From Amaurobius ferox (lineage: Eukaryota > Arthropoda > Arachnida > Araneae > Amaurobiidae): DNA of 64,000 nucleotides. The notes under the pieces were generated by a model. The model was given only the letters and a program-made list of their open reading frames with translations, did not search any database and was not told the DNA's origin. Within the stretch, counting starts at the first letter, position 1, and each line of letters opens with the position of its first letter. A program made the position numbers and the translations under genes. The stretch covers positions 80,194,104 to 80,258,103 of the forward strand of contig OX578137.1 of assembly GCA_951213105.1 (NCBI GenBank), given 5' to 3'. Shown here piece by piece: positions 43,584 through 55,085 of this stretch.

Positions 43584-45225
43584 CGTCGGAAAAAAAACTT
43601 CATCGAACCTTCTTAAACCTTCTTGGTGAAAAACACATAGTAATACTGGTGTATTATCGTACGCACGTATTGAGTTTCTGTTAGCAGTATTCAATATTTG
43701 TTGATCCAAATAAGCTGAAGATTTCATATTTAGTTACTTCTAATATTGTTTAAAAAAGTTGGTGATTATAACATGTTAAATTATGTATATATAATATTTA
43801 TAAATGTCAATAATCTACTGGTTATACCTAAATCAATGCAAACTATTTGATCAATATAAGATAAAAATACTATTAATTTGTTAAGAATTATCATACGCAC
43901 ATTGTAACTTATGCAGATTGCAGTGTTTTGTCTCTAAAATAAATAATAATAAAAATAATCGAATAAACCTAGCTGCTGCTGACAAAAGATTGTAAAAATA
44001 TTTTGTAGAAATATAATAATTTACAATTTTGAATGACGTTTAGATTACTGTGCCATGTGTTCACTCGATTTTAGTTACAAATGGATTTAATTTTATATTT
44101 ATTATTCAATTCTGAGATGAAAATTAAATTTATGTGTAGTGAATTACGTTGTTTCAGACGCTTTCATTTGAATGTGTACCTCGTACGAAACTTGAACCAA
44201 TCGTGTCTCATACGTAATTAAACAATTCATGCCTTCTAGGACCCACACCAATTGTTCCTCTAACGAAACAGCCGAACCGTACCATGAACTAAACTGTAAC
44301 CAATGTACGTTGCTTTGGCTATGAAAATAATGTTGTTTAGCGTGTTCCAAATTTATCGTAAACAAATGCGTTTTAAAATATTGATGCATAAAAATCTAAA
44401 TCGAAGGTTGGTATGAGCAACAAACAGGGGACATAACTCCTAGTTTTTTTAGATAAAAAATTAATACAGCATTTAGGCAAGCACAATTATCACCCAGTAA
44501 ATTGGTATAAAAAAATCTGTTACATGACTTTGGAAGAACTCGATATACTAAAGACGACTATTGTCATACCATGAATATTCCCATAAAAATGGATAGATAA
44601 TATAAATCCATATAGAAAGGCCAAATACCGATTTAAATGTGAAAGTGCAGTAATTTCGAAAAGAAAAGTCTATTTCCAAGATAATTGATTTTAACAGTTC
44701 GATTATGAATTCTACGGAAATCAAACAATAATTCTAAGAAGACAACTTTCTAAGATTTATATTTCTAACTCAAACCTTAAATTTTGTATGTTACATTTAA
44801 TTCTCTGTTTCATAGTTTCTAATTTTATTCATGAATTAATATACAAAAGTCAATCTATTTGACTACATCATGATCATTTTTATTTTGCATTACTTTCTAA
44901 TTCATTTTTGCGAAAGAACTTCACCGTAATGACAGAATTATGGAAATTCGTGATTTGCATTTTTCACGAAACAATACTTTGTGACAACAAAATTCGTGTT
45001 TCTCATTGCAAATAATTTTTGTTGTTTCCAAAAGATTCATTGCGTCGCTGTGGAAAAAGATAGCAGAAAAGTGATGAAAATTAATATTTTCGTCTATGTC
45101 TTTTATTCTTTCAAAACATCGATTTTTGTTTCAAATTATCAAACAAACAATTAAACGAGCGGATGATTTTTATGTTGGCAGTGAAAAAAAACTAAATGGC
45201 GGAATATCATGTTCATGAACTAGCA
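43584..45225. other. AT-rich stretch, nothing recognised
   Basis: No supported gene or repeat. An 81-residue minus-strand frame at 44144-44389 has no recognised domain. Confidence 0.45.
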
Positions 45226-45307
45226 GTATACCCGTTCTTGGTGCGAGATATGTAATTTAAAATTCAGAAATATGTGAAACTTCCTAAATAACATTATTAT
45301 TCAAAAA
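45226..45307 (+). repeat. Dispersed repeat C, fragment
   Basis: ACTAGCAGTATACCCGTTCTTGG matches the start of the copy at 5985. It is interrupted by the T1 copy that begins at 45308. Confidence 0.5.
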
Positions 45308-46085
45308 AATCTGATGTGGGCAACACATGACTTTCCTTATATAATGTAATGAATTTACTACTTTTACAGTAAAAAAATAGGTTTTTCTTATAGTAGATAC
45401 TAATATTCTTTCCAAGATATTGAATTTTCGACAATTAGTTGTCATTTTCATTGATTTAGCGTCATTTTTATCCATTTGACGAGATTTACGTTAATTTGGC
45501 AACATTTCAAAAAGTCGCCAAGTTGGCGACATTTCGCCAAATTCGTCGCCAAAATCTCGCCAAGAGTTATGCACTAAGAAAAAAGTTATTCTTACAGCAG
45601 ATAAATGACTATTGGCGTTCAAATACAAAAGTATTATTCAAAGTATATTTTTTCATGAATGGAACGAGCTAGATCCACGAGAATGATGTCACTCAATTTA
45701 TCGCATGGTATTACATATGAAAAGTGAACATGTTTCTCAATAGGAATTTTTTTTATGTGACTTTTTCATAATTTTTTTGAAAAATGTACAATATCTCGAG
45801 AACGGTTCATGTTAGCCTTCTAAAATTTATGCCAATCGTTTTCTAATGAAAAATTACATAAGAAATGTCTATTTGCGTAACTTTATTAGCGGTTTTGATT
45901 TTTTGACGATTTTTTCAAAATTTCATTCGAAAATTTAGGGAGGTTCTGAACATTCGATTACGTATAAAAACAATAGGCTTCCAGTGTTTACGGATTGTGA
46001 TTTTTGTACCAAATTTGGTTCGAATCGGTCCATTCGTTCGTCTGTTATCGTCTCCACAGACTCACTGACACACACACATACACAC
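45308..46085 (-). repeat. Dispersed repeat T1, minus strand
   Basis: Reversed T1: ATCTGATGTGGGCAACACATGACTTTCC at the left; the TTGGCGACATTTCGCC patch at about 45500-45560; ACCAAATTTGGTTCGAATCGG near 46008; and a CACACA microsatellite at the right end. The outer T1 end is missing, so it is truncated at its own 5' side. Confidence 0.75.
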
Positions 46086-46270
46086 AGGTTGGTTTTTGGT
46101 GGAAAACGAGGACGCTGCGGGGAACCCACCAAACTGAGGACCTCCAGAAACAATGATTTTTCTGATATAATTTTCACATTTTAGGCATCCTGGAAGGAAG
46201 TTAATGATATATGTGGCAAGAAAATTTTAAAAATAGTTTTATTTCAAGTATGTATTTTTGCAAGGTAAAC

Positions 46271-46449
46271 GAGGACCATGTTTATACACCGTTAGAATGC
46301 GGACCATGCATATACACCGTCAGAATGCGGACAATGCATATACACCGTTAGAATGCGGACAATGCATATACACCGTTAGAATGCGGACGATGCATATACA
46401 CCGTTAGAATGAGGCCATGTGTATACACCGTTAGAATGAGGGCAATGCC
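46271..46449 (+). repeat. 28-bp minisatellite, about 6.4 copies
   Basis: Units begin at 46273, 46301, 46329, 46357, 46385, 46413 and 46441 with an exact 28-base period. The unit is GGACAATGCATATACACCGT plus TAGAATGC. Outer units are more diverged than central ones. Confidence 0.95.
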
Positions 46450-46843
46450 TGGCATTAGATATATAAGTTCTTACCGAGAGTAAACGTACGTATATCTAAT
46501 ATCTCAAAACAAGGGTACGTATATCTATTAACTAAGGATCGTGAATACACATTTTTACTGAGGACACTATTTAAAACTGATAACTGTGTAATATTTATAT
46601 ATATACGCTATATGTGCTGCAACTTCTTTCATTCGAAACTAGTTGAAAAGTGAACTAAAATTACATAAATAAAAGATGCGTTCGTAGTTAGAAGAGAAGA
46701 AACATAAGAAATTATACATTCTGTAACACATGCCCTAACACATAACCGAATGAATGCAAAATTGAGAAAAAATTATTAAACATATAAAAGTGTATTATAC
46801 ACAAAACCCACTTATAAAGGGCGCCCCCCAAAATAAGAATGGC
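46450..46843. other. Stretch with nothing recognised
   Basis: GTACGTATATCTA occurs twice (about 46487 and 46515). Otherwise nothing. Confidence 0.45.
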
Positions 46844-46865
46844 TCTCCCATTGCAGATATCAACA

Positions 46866-46910
46866 TCCATGGACCGGTTTCGTGTTTATTATGCGCTCGT
46901 TAGCATGGAA
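46866..46910 (-). ncRNA. Hammerhead-ribozyme-like motif in F3 left arm
   Basis: On the minus strand TCCATG (helix I, about 46909-46904) precedes the core CTAACGA (46903-46897), where the expected G5 is A. Helix II is GCG...CAC (nearly GCG/CGC) with an A-rich loop, then GAAA (46881-46878), a short helix III ACC/GGT, and the cleavage triplet GTC ending at 46872. CATGGA follows and pairs with TCCATG. All parts of a type I hammerhead are in order, but the core substitution should disable this copy. Confidence 0.5.
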
Positions 46911-47238
46911 GATACAGCTCGTCAGCTGCAAAGGTAGTACAAAACTTGCTAAAATCCGCAATTTTTACAAGCTTTTATGGAAAATGACAATTTAAATCCT
47001 TCTATATGACCGGCATAAAATTGATTAAAAAGTGTGGCTGGGATATCTTTCATATTTTTGGGAGACGTCCCTTATAAGCGGACTTGTGTTTTATGAAATT
47101 TGCCTTTGCAGCTCCGTGTGGCCTGAGTTAAATTGTAAGCAAATGTTATACCAACCGCGTGGAAGGACTGAAATTGTCAGTTCCCATAGAAGCTCGCAAA
47201 AAATTGTAACATGTTTCTTACTATCATTACAGATTTCT

Positions 47239-47294
47239 GCTATTCCCTGCTGACAAGCGCAGAATAAGAGCGAAACCTGTCCATGGAAGATAGT
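47239..47294 (+). ncRNA. Hammerhead-ribozyme-like motif in F3 right arm
   Basis: CTATTCCCTG (from 47240) can pair with CATGGAAGATAG (47282-47293) as an imperfect helix I. The core reads CTGACAA (47250-47256), where CTGANGA is expected. Helix II is GC/GC with a long loop. GAAA lies at 47272-47275, helix III is AC/GT with a 2-base loop, and the cleavage triplet GTC ends at 47281. The G-to-A change in the core should disable it. Confidence 0.5.
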
Positions 47295-47460
47295 ATCTGC
47301 AATGAGAAGTATATTTTATATAAAATGTTTTAAAAATAACTTATTTAAAAATGTTATTTGGGCACGATAACATTTTCGCCAAATGCTCTATATACTAAAT
47401 TATTATTCATGAACCCGGTGGATTTTGCTCTATTGCATACGGTCTGAAGGACAGATGGAT

Positions 47461-47720
47461 GAACTTTGGGGTGGGATAGTCCAGTGGTTAAGGCACGGGG
47501 ATTGCACTTGGAGGACCCGAATTCGATTTCTAGCTCTACCTAAACTGACGACCCTCTGTTCACGCTGAATACGGGCACGTTTAATATGTGGGTTTGAAAG
47601 TTCTTCCGAGAAGTTGATGTTAGAGGAAGGAGGACACTGTCCCTGTGGATGTCGCTCCCACTGGGTTATGGTTTTAATTGGGTGGCACTATCCCTGATGT
47701 CCAAACAGACCGTTCCACTG
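47461..47720 (+). repeat. tRNA-derived SINE, diverged copy with tRNA-like head
   Basis: The head has an A-box-like AGTGGTTAAGGCACGGGG and a B-box-like AATTCGATTTC. The body has ATGTGGGTTTGAAAG, CTTCCGAGAAGTTG, GTCCCTGTGGATG, CCACTGGGT and TTAATTGGGTGGCAC, as in 60508-60801. It ends without a clear CAA tail. Confidence 0.8.
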
Positions 47721-49484
47721 AATATTTGAAGCTAATATAGCAACAGATAAAATTATATACTTGCGTATGTAATCAGACACTGTATTCTATTTATATTCCA
47801 CGCCATTATAACACCTGTCATTTAAATACCATAGCCTCTGCTTCATCCATATGGGTTATCGTATTTTTTAAGCAATTGTATATTTTCGGTTTCTTTTACA
47901 GAATAGCATAAAATTAATAAAATCTATTTTAATATATGTCATTAAAGCATTCCATTTTTCTAGATTTATATATAAAGAATATTTTATTTTGTCCTCTTTT
48001 CTTTTATATATTTTTCAAAATTATATTTTGGCCAGAAACAAATTGATTAGTATTAATATATTATTTATTCTCAAAAATTATCTAATCAAATTATGAAATT
48101 CAATAACTGTCTTCCGTCAGGATATCTTCCATCAAAATTTTGAATTCGAAATTTCTCAAGAAAACAATACCTATTCTATACAATAGTATGTGAAAATAAA
48201 ATATATATTTTTTATATTCTGATGACGATTGTGACAGAAGTAGACTTAACCAATGGGGTATAACGAATATATAAAAAAGTCCAGTGGATACTTAAACTCC
48301 AGATCCCTTATATTTAAAAAACGGAACGAATCTTCTATTTAAAATAATTTTCCTTTTAAATGACATATTCTTACTTTCTCGTACTAATTGTATAAAAGGA
48401 ATTTCTACCCTCGAAATTATTCGAATTCGAGATATTAACAAATAAGCAGGTTTCAAAACTTTTTGAGCCCACCTCGAATACTATTGAATATGTGAGATAA
48501 GAACACGATAATAAGGAATGCATCTACTAATATCAAATTATTATGTGGAATCTGATAGCATGCTTTTTTAATTTTCCTAATAAGAACTCAACTTTTTAGG
48601 ACTTTCAGATTTTATAGCAATATTTTGTTTTCAATATAATTTTTATTCCCGAAATTATACTAAATGTATAAGTTGTATAACACAGATAAACGTACATTTA
48701 TCAGCGTGATTAAGCTGTAGCTAATTAAACAAAAAATTACTTTTAATGTGGTATTTCTACGTTATATTTTAGAAGAATAACTTGAATACAAAATTTCAAA
48801 TATATTTTTTTTTATTTACGTACATCAATATATATCCACTTTCTAGATATTTTTTAATTGTAACTTGCTTTTCAATTGTAACAACCAGATTGAAAAAATT
48901 TTTGAAAATGTTTCAAAAGAAACAATTAAAAATATTTTTTCGTGTCAAGAAAACGCAAGTGACATTGCTATAACATTAAAATTCAATTGGAGCTCTAGTT
49001 TCAAATGTTTGATTTTTATTTTCTGTGTTCTACATGAGTTTATATTTAGTTTGAAATTGCAAGCTTTCCATTAAATCCTATGAATGCCAATTTTCATCAT
49101 GCAATGTCGTGACGTCTTTAACAAGCATTTCCGGTTTCAAGGGAGAAGGCGCTAAGACCCACAGGTGCTAACTAACCCATTACTTCTGTAGCCCTGCCAC
49201 AAGGTAGATCATGCCTTCAGGCCATAGTCCCCTTAGTAGAAGATGTCTGCTTGAACAATACTGCTGATAATACCAGGCTTCAAAGGAATCCGAAACCTGT
49301 TTGTTCGCTCTGTGAACACCAGAAAGTTTTAAGCCATGCATCCTTCATAAAATGAAACTACCATCTACTAATGTTGGTCTGCGTGTATAGTGCGCAATAT
49401 TCTATTGCGCAAGTTTCTTTTACAATCACACTATAAGTAGATATAAAATAGTATGCAACATTCAAATAAGAAATTATTTTTATT
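47721..49484. other. Mostly AT-rich, one GC-richer patch, nothing recognised
   Basis: A patch at about 49095-49330 has balanced base use and no long open frame; it could be an old repeat. The remainder is AT-rich with no supported feature. Confidence 0.45.
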
Positions 49485-50330
49485 AATACTTTACAACATA
49501 GTTGAACAGTGCTTATGACTTTGTTCATTCTGTCTGTCCGTTTACGCAACAACTGCCGTAAAAAGAACTTTATCAAAATGAAATTTTAGTCGGTTGTTGA
49601 GACAGTCTGTGGAACACAAGGGAATGTAAATGAATAATATCACTTAATTAGTTTTGGATTGAACCCGGATTGAAGAAATGAAATACATTGAACCCTATGG
49701 GACCTAATTTTCCAAACATTTTTTAAGCGAAGTTAAAATTCACAAATTGCTTCGAAAATTTTAGAAAATATTCAAATTATTCCATAAGATATACAAAAAA
49801 AAATTCCAATAGAATATGTTCGGTAGTTTTTTAAATAAAAATTAAAATCATGAAGAGATAACGTGACCCACTTCAAAATAAAATATGGCATCCACCTTGT
49901 GTTAAAATCGTGATTTTTAAGTTCTTTTTAATTTATATTTAGTGTGACATCCGTCCTAAAACCGCTATTTTTTTTTTTTTTTTTTTTTTTTTTTGCGTTT
50001 TTTCTGTGCATATTATGCGCCAACGCAATTACAACATTTATTAGTTTAAATGATCATCAAACTTTGTTTATTTTTACAACGAGGCCTAACTTTAATAAAT
50101 GTAAAATGTAAACAATTAAGATGATTTGTATAAGAATTGCTGATTTTTTCAAGCAAAATTATTTAACCCTTGAGTCTGGAATAAAAGTGTTTGAGTGAAA
50201 TATTCGCTGCTTTTACATAGAAGGCCAGACGACTTATATTTCGATGATGTCATTTGAATAAAGTTTGAAATAAAGTTTTAAGCACGGAGTTAGAAAATAC
50301 TTTTACCTCCATGGTTTAATTTTCCAAGTG
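49485..50330 (-). repeat. Dispersed repeat R, copy 2, minus strand
   Basis: Reversed R landmarks: ACTTTACAACATAGTTGAA, TGAATAATATCACTTAATTAGTTTTGGATTGAACCCGG, GTGACCCACTTCA, AAAATCGTGATTTTTAA. A poly-T run of about 25 bases lies at 49969-49993. It lacks the far end of R. Confidence 0.75.
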
Positions 50331-50366
50331 AAATAAATGATTGTAGTTCTGTGACAATTAAGACAA

Positions 50367-51545
50367 GTAAGATCAATCATACATAAAGCATTGATTATGA
50401 AACACATTCCAACTACAATGCAATTTTATTTAAACATCTATAAAATGCTATAATTCAGCGGCAATATTTTTTAAATTATCACAATACTACAATAATTTAT
50501 AATATTTAAAAACTTAAAACTTCATAAAAAAAAAGAACTTTATTCAAATAGCGTCTTCGAAATATAAATCGCCTTGGTTCTCCATGTAAATGTAGTAAAT
50601 ATTTCATTCAAACTCTTTTATTCCATTCCTTTTATTCATCACAATACCATAATATATTTTTTTACTTAAAAAATAAAACCATGGAAGTAAAAGTACTTTC
50701 TAACTCTACTATGCTTAAAACTTATGCTTGAAATTTATAAAAAAAAAAGCAATGATAAAAAATCGTCTGCTTCTCTATGTAAAATCAATAATTATTTCAT
50801 TCATCATCTTTATTCAGTTTTATTCATTTTTCATCATCTTTATACCGAGCTAAATTTTGCGTTAAAAAGATTCAGCAATTCGTATACAACTCATCTTACA
50901 GTTTGATGTGTTTATATTCTGCATACGTTAAAATTAGGCTCCGGTGTAGAAATAATCAAAATTTGATGATCATTTAAGCTAGAAAAATATTGTAATTGCG
51001 TTGGTGCAGAATATAGATGCACAGAAAAACGCAAAAAGACAGCTGTTTTAGGACGAATGCAACACTAAATATAAATTAAAAAGACTTTTAAAAGTCAAGA
51101 TTTTGACACAGCATGGATGCCATATTTTATTTTGAAGTATGCCCCGTGGTTTTTTCCTGTAATATGGGTGTAATTATTATTTTAATTTTTACTTTAAAAA
51201 CTACAGAATATATTTTGCTTATCTTTTTAATATATTTATGGGATAATTTAATTATTTCCTAAAACTTTAGAAGCAATTTGTGAATTTTAAATTCACTTAA
51301 ATATTTGAAAAATTAGGTTCCATAGAGTTCAATATATTTCATTTTATTAAGCCGAGTTCAATCCAAAACTAATCGGGTGATATTATTCATTTACATTCCC
51401 ATAGGTCCTACAGACCATCTGAACAACATACTAAAATTTCATTTTGACAAAGTCATATTTATGGCAGTTATCGTGCGAACGGACAGACTGATAGACAGAA
51501 TGACAAAGTAATAAACACTTTTCAACTATGTTGTAAAGTGTTATA
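50367..51545 (+). repeat. Dispersed repeat R, copy 3 (near full length)
   Basis: It starts AAGATCAATCATACATAAAGCATTGATTATGAAACAC and ends with CAGACAGAATGACAAAGTAATAAACAC...GTAAAGTGTT. It keeps about 80 bases near the end, including a CGGACAGACTGATAGACAG stretch, that copy 1 lacks. It lies tail-to-tail or head-to-head with neighbouring reversed copies. Confidence 0.75.
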
Positions 51546-51554
51546 AATGTAGTC

Positions 51555-52135
51555 TCCGAATGTATCGTATTTTAGAGATGTTTAAATAAAATTACAGTTG
51601 GAAATCATATTATAATCAATGCTTTATGCATGATTGATCTTTCTTGTATTTATATTTAGTGTTGCATTCGTCCTAAAACCGCTTTATTTTTGCATATTAT
51701 CTGTGTTTCTAAATTCTACGTCTTTACAATTACAATATTTTTGAGTTTAAATTATCATGAAACTTTGATTATTTCTACAACGAAGCCTAATTTTAAAATA
51801 TGCTAATTTTAAATAAGTGTAAACTCGATTGTAAGATGAGTTGTATAAGAATTGCTGAATTTTTCAAAGCAAAATTATTTAGGTCTGAAGTCTGGAATTT
51901 AAGTGATATGAATGAAATATTCATTGATTTTACTTAGATGGAGAAACAAGCGATTTTATAGCATTGTCTTTTTCGTTGAAGTTTTAAGTTTCCAAGTAAA
52001 CAAATTATTGTACTATGAAAATATAAAAATATCACCACTGAGTGTATGGAATTTTAGAGATGTTTAAATAACATTGCATTTCCGTTGGAAAGTGTTTCAT
52101 AAACAATGCTTTATGCAAGTTTAATCTTTCTTGTT
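51555..52135 (-). repeat. Dispersed repeat R, copy 4, minus strand, partial, with duplicated end
   Basis: Two reversed R start segments (CAATGCTTTATGCATGATTGATCTTTCTTG at 51619-51648 and CAATGCTTTATGCAAGTTTAATCTTTCTTG at 52103-52132) flank reversed inner R sequence (ACAACGAAGCCTAATTTTAA, TTTCATTC). The repeat cluster 49485-52135 therefore alternates minus, plus, minus. Confidence 0.65.
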
Positions 52136-53069
52136 TCTATCACTATTTCCTCATAAGATGAATTCATTGAAGTGGAAGAAATAAAATTAATACATCATAA
52201 ACTAAATACATCATTTTTTATTCTTTTGTTTTATTTATTTCTTTATTTATTTGAAAGAAGAAACGCCTGATTTGAAACATATTCTGAAGTATATTAGATG
52301 AATCAAGATTATCATATATAGCGAGTTTAAAATATAAAAACCCTTTTTCTGGAGGTATTTTCTTTCCTGTACCAAGGAGTCCTCTATTCTTTCTTTGACG
52401 GACAGTCGACAGCCAGCTGGCCAAAGGCGTTACTTTTGATCTATTGTGCTGTATTACTCCTCGAAGGGAGACCTAGAGGGTGAACTTCAACCAAGGTTCG
52501 TAAAGTAATAGAATCTGAAATGGGCAAAGAGCAACTCTCAGAGGAATTGGGTTCAAGATGTTTGGGATAGTATTATGCTATACACCTGTCCTTTTGAGAG
52601 ACTCTCCCTTTGAGATTACCGTTGTCCCACTCGTAATCTACACTGATTTTTTAAAGAGATCTTCTCTTTGAAAAAGCAATGAGCAAAAGGGTAAATTTTA
52701 CTTCCGTACGTGCGACTTCCGTGCAACTGAAATTTTGTGCCATTTATGTATATATGAAGTAAAATTTTACAACAACGAGCAAGTTCCATACAAGTTAATT
52801 TTTCAATAATGTGCGAGTTCCGTAGAAAGGAGTATAGGGAATTCTGCCTTTCAAATGTAATCGTTTAAGTAATGAAATAGCTTTAATAACAAATTAGGAA
52901 ATATTTTTAATATTTTATTTTTAACTTTAAAAAAAAATTGCTTTTCTTTTATAAATTTTTACTTTTTGAATTTTTATTCTCAGTTCTTCCTTATACAAAT
53001 ACGAAAACGAAAACACATTGTGCTAAGGATTTGGAAAACAAGGCCAAGATATTCAAGCAAAAAATAAAT
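52136..53069. other. Stretch with nothing recognised
   Basis: GC is somewhat higher at 52385-52660 but no gene is supported. Confidence 0.45.
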
Positions 53070-54300
53070 ATAATTGTGGCTAACAACTGTTTCGAGAATA
53101 CGCGAAATCTCCTTCGTCAGTGCTAAAGAACCAACAAACCTGAAATCGAAAGGACAAAATCTGACTCAAAGAGAAGAAACAGAATGGTATATATGCCCAA
53201 ATCGTGGATTGAATAATACCAAACATTAATGCTTAAACGTGCATCAGGGCAAATATGACAAAGTTTCATTTTGTATTTGAAAGAAACCTGTTGTCTTTTA
53301 TGAAACTTACAACCAGATTCCTGAAAACTCTTACTGCAATGTGTTTCTTTCATATGCAGACCTCCTATCATGGGCATAGTTGGAATCCCAAAAATAGTGT
53401 GTGGAGGTGTAGATGATCAAATATGGGTTACACTTCTGAATTTGATCTATCCTCGAATTATAAAAGTATAAATTATTCTTGTAGGGTCGTAAGCTATATT
53501 TTATTGGTCATGAAATGCGATTCATAAACACATTAGGTCAGTATAGTTGTGCTTCAATGTTGTAGGTCACAAGCATAAAAAGTTGACACCACCGGTTTAC
53601 ATAATACTGATTCTCTGTTTATAACATTTATATTACTGCAGTTAGATGATGGATATAAATGAATGCTCTTTTAGGTTAATTTATTAGAATGTAACCGAAA
53701 GATTATTTTCAGCATTGTATCCTCCATTTGATTGTCAACCCCCCAACACACACGCACACACTTTAAGATCCGATAAAGATGTGGGTCCGTAAGTCCTTCC
53801 GAGAAGTTAGTGGTAGAGGAAGGAGAGTAGGGTCCCTGTTGTCCCGGTCTAAATTGGGTGGCTCTGCCCGGCCGTCCAAACAGTTACCTTACACCTTTCT
53901 GGTAGGTCAGACAGTCTGGGTCTCAATAACAACACTCTAAGATCCTTACTATTCTCCTATTATAATAAGTTTACCTGAGATAGAGAAAATTTTGAAGTAA
54001 GAATTTTCAGTAATATGGTTGTAAGCTTTATAAAAAAATGTAAATACAAAAATAAAATATTTCAGCTTTGCATTGATGTAATTTTTATCATTAATTTTGA
54101 GCATTATTCAATCCATGACTTGGATATATATGCACACCTCTGTTTGTGTCCATTTTATCTTTTTGACTTGTTGGTTCTATAGCACTAACAAAGGGGATCC
54201 AGCATATCCTCGAAACAGTTTCACGCTGCTTTTCCCTTTAATTATCGATTGAATACGTTGTTCAAGTTTACCTTATCATTTGCACAAAGAATATTTTGCT
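53070..54300. mobile_element. Inverted-arm element F2, copy b, with nested SINE
   Basis: The left arm (about 53075-53150) carries on the minus strand AGCA, CTGACGA (53120-53114) and GAAA (53093-53090). The right arm (about 54160-54240) carries on the plus strand AGCA (54181), CTAACAA (54185-54191), stem II GGGGAT/ATCCTC (54193-54198/54206-54211) and GAAA (54212-54215). Arm spacing is close to that of the copy at 4122-5350. A SINE body at 53775-53940 sits inside and so inserted later. Confidence 0.6.
53775..53940 (+). repeat. tRNA-derived SINE body, internally deleted
   Basis: ATGTGGGTCCGTAAGTCCTTCCGAGAAG, then GTCCCGGTCTAAATTGGGTGGC and CCGTCCAAACAGTTACCTTACACC...TCTCAATAACAAC match 60615-60800. 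The GATGCCTCCCCCACTGGG segment is missing. The head is absent. CTAAGATCC-like words on both sides (53763 and 53936) suggest a target duplication. Confidence 0.8.
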
Positions 54301-55004
54301 TATTGGTGTCCATATCGGCTATAAAGTATCCAGCATTGTAGATCCATTTGATCTTTGAACACCGGACCCCCGCTCCCATCTGAGATTCTGGCAATGCCTA
54401 TGAGAACGGCTTGTATACGACAACGAAACATACTGGGTCTTTTAACACCAGCTGCTTATGCTTGGATTTAAAATACAGAATCATTTTGATTAAGTGTCAC
54501 GACTTTTTTATACCTTTGAGAGACACAACATTTTGAAGGATGTTCCCATGTAGCTGTATACTACCAACATGGCAGACAGTTTTGTAGCTATTGGGGATCA
54601 TTCAGCTGCATGATAAGAAAATCATTAAAATATGATTAGCTATGCATTTCTGAGTAAGTAAATTTCATAGTTTAAGCAATTTTAGCACATAAAACAACAT
54701 GATTCTTAATGAATGCACGGAAAGTAAATGCATGTCAGTTTAGCACGCCCGAGTTATCTTGTGTTATTCATTTGTAAACACATCTCTTACTTTTGACATG
54801 CTCAGATGTGTCATTTCATCATATTCTGAGGCGGGGCACAATCCAATATTTTTGGTACACCCAAAAATATAAATACAAAGGTTAAAATATAATACAATCC
54901 AATAAGGTTTAAAATAAAAAGAATTAATGTATATTACAAAAGTCAACGACAAGCTAAATTTGAGTTTTCTAGCTGCTCCGGTTCTTGTGTTATTACTAAA
55001 CAAG
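54301..55004. other. Stretch with nothing recognised
   Basis: No supported feature. Confidence 0.45.
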
Positions 55005-55085
55005 AAAAATTAATCATGCATAAAGCATTGATTATGAAACACTTTCTAACTGAAATGCAATTTTATTTTACCACCTCTAAAATGA
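55005..55085 (+). repeat. Dispersed repeat R, end fragment
   Basis: AAGAAAAATTAATCATGCATAAAGCATTGATTATGAAACAC (within 55001-55042) through CACCTCTAAAATG matches the start of R copies 1 and 3. Confidence 0.65.

Larger units (their letters stand above)
46844..47310. mobile_element. Inverted-arm element F3 (small)
   Basis: The left arm (about 46848-46912) and right arm (about 47241-47305) are reverse complements with a few differences, including CATTGCAGATA, TCCATGGAC.GGTTTCG and GCGCT.GT.AGCA. Each arm holds a hammerhead-like motif on opposite strands. No coding sequence; the 73-residue frame 47032-47253 is not credited. No clear target duplication was found. Confidence 0.65.

Noticed and set aside
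46271..46449. CRISPR array
   Set aside because: The 28-base units are directly adjacent without spacers, and the genome is eukaryotic. It is a minisatellite.
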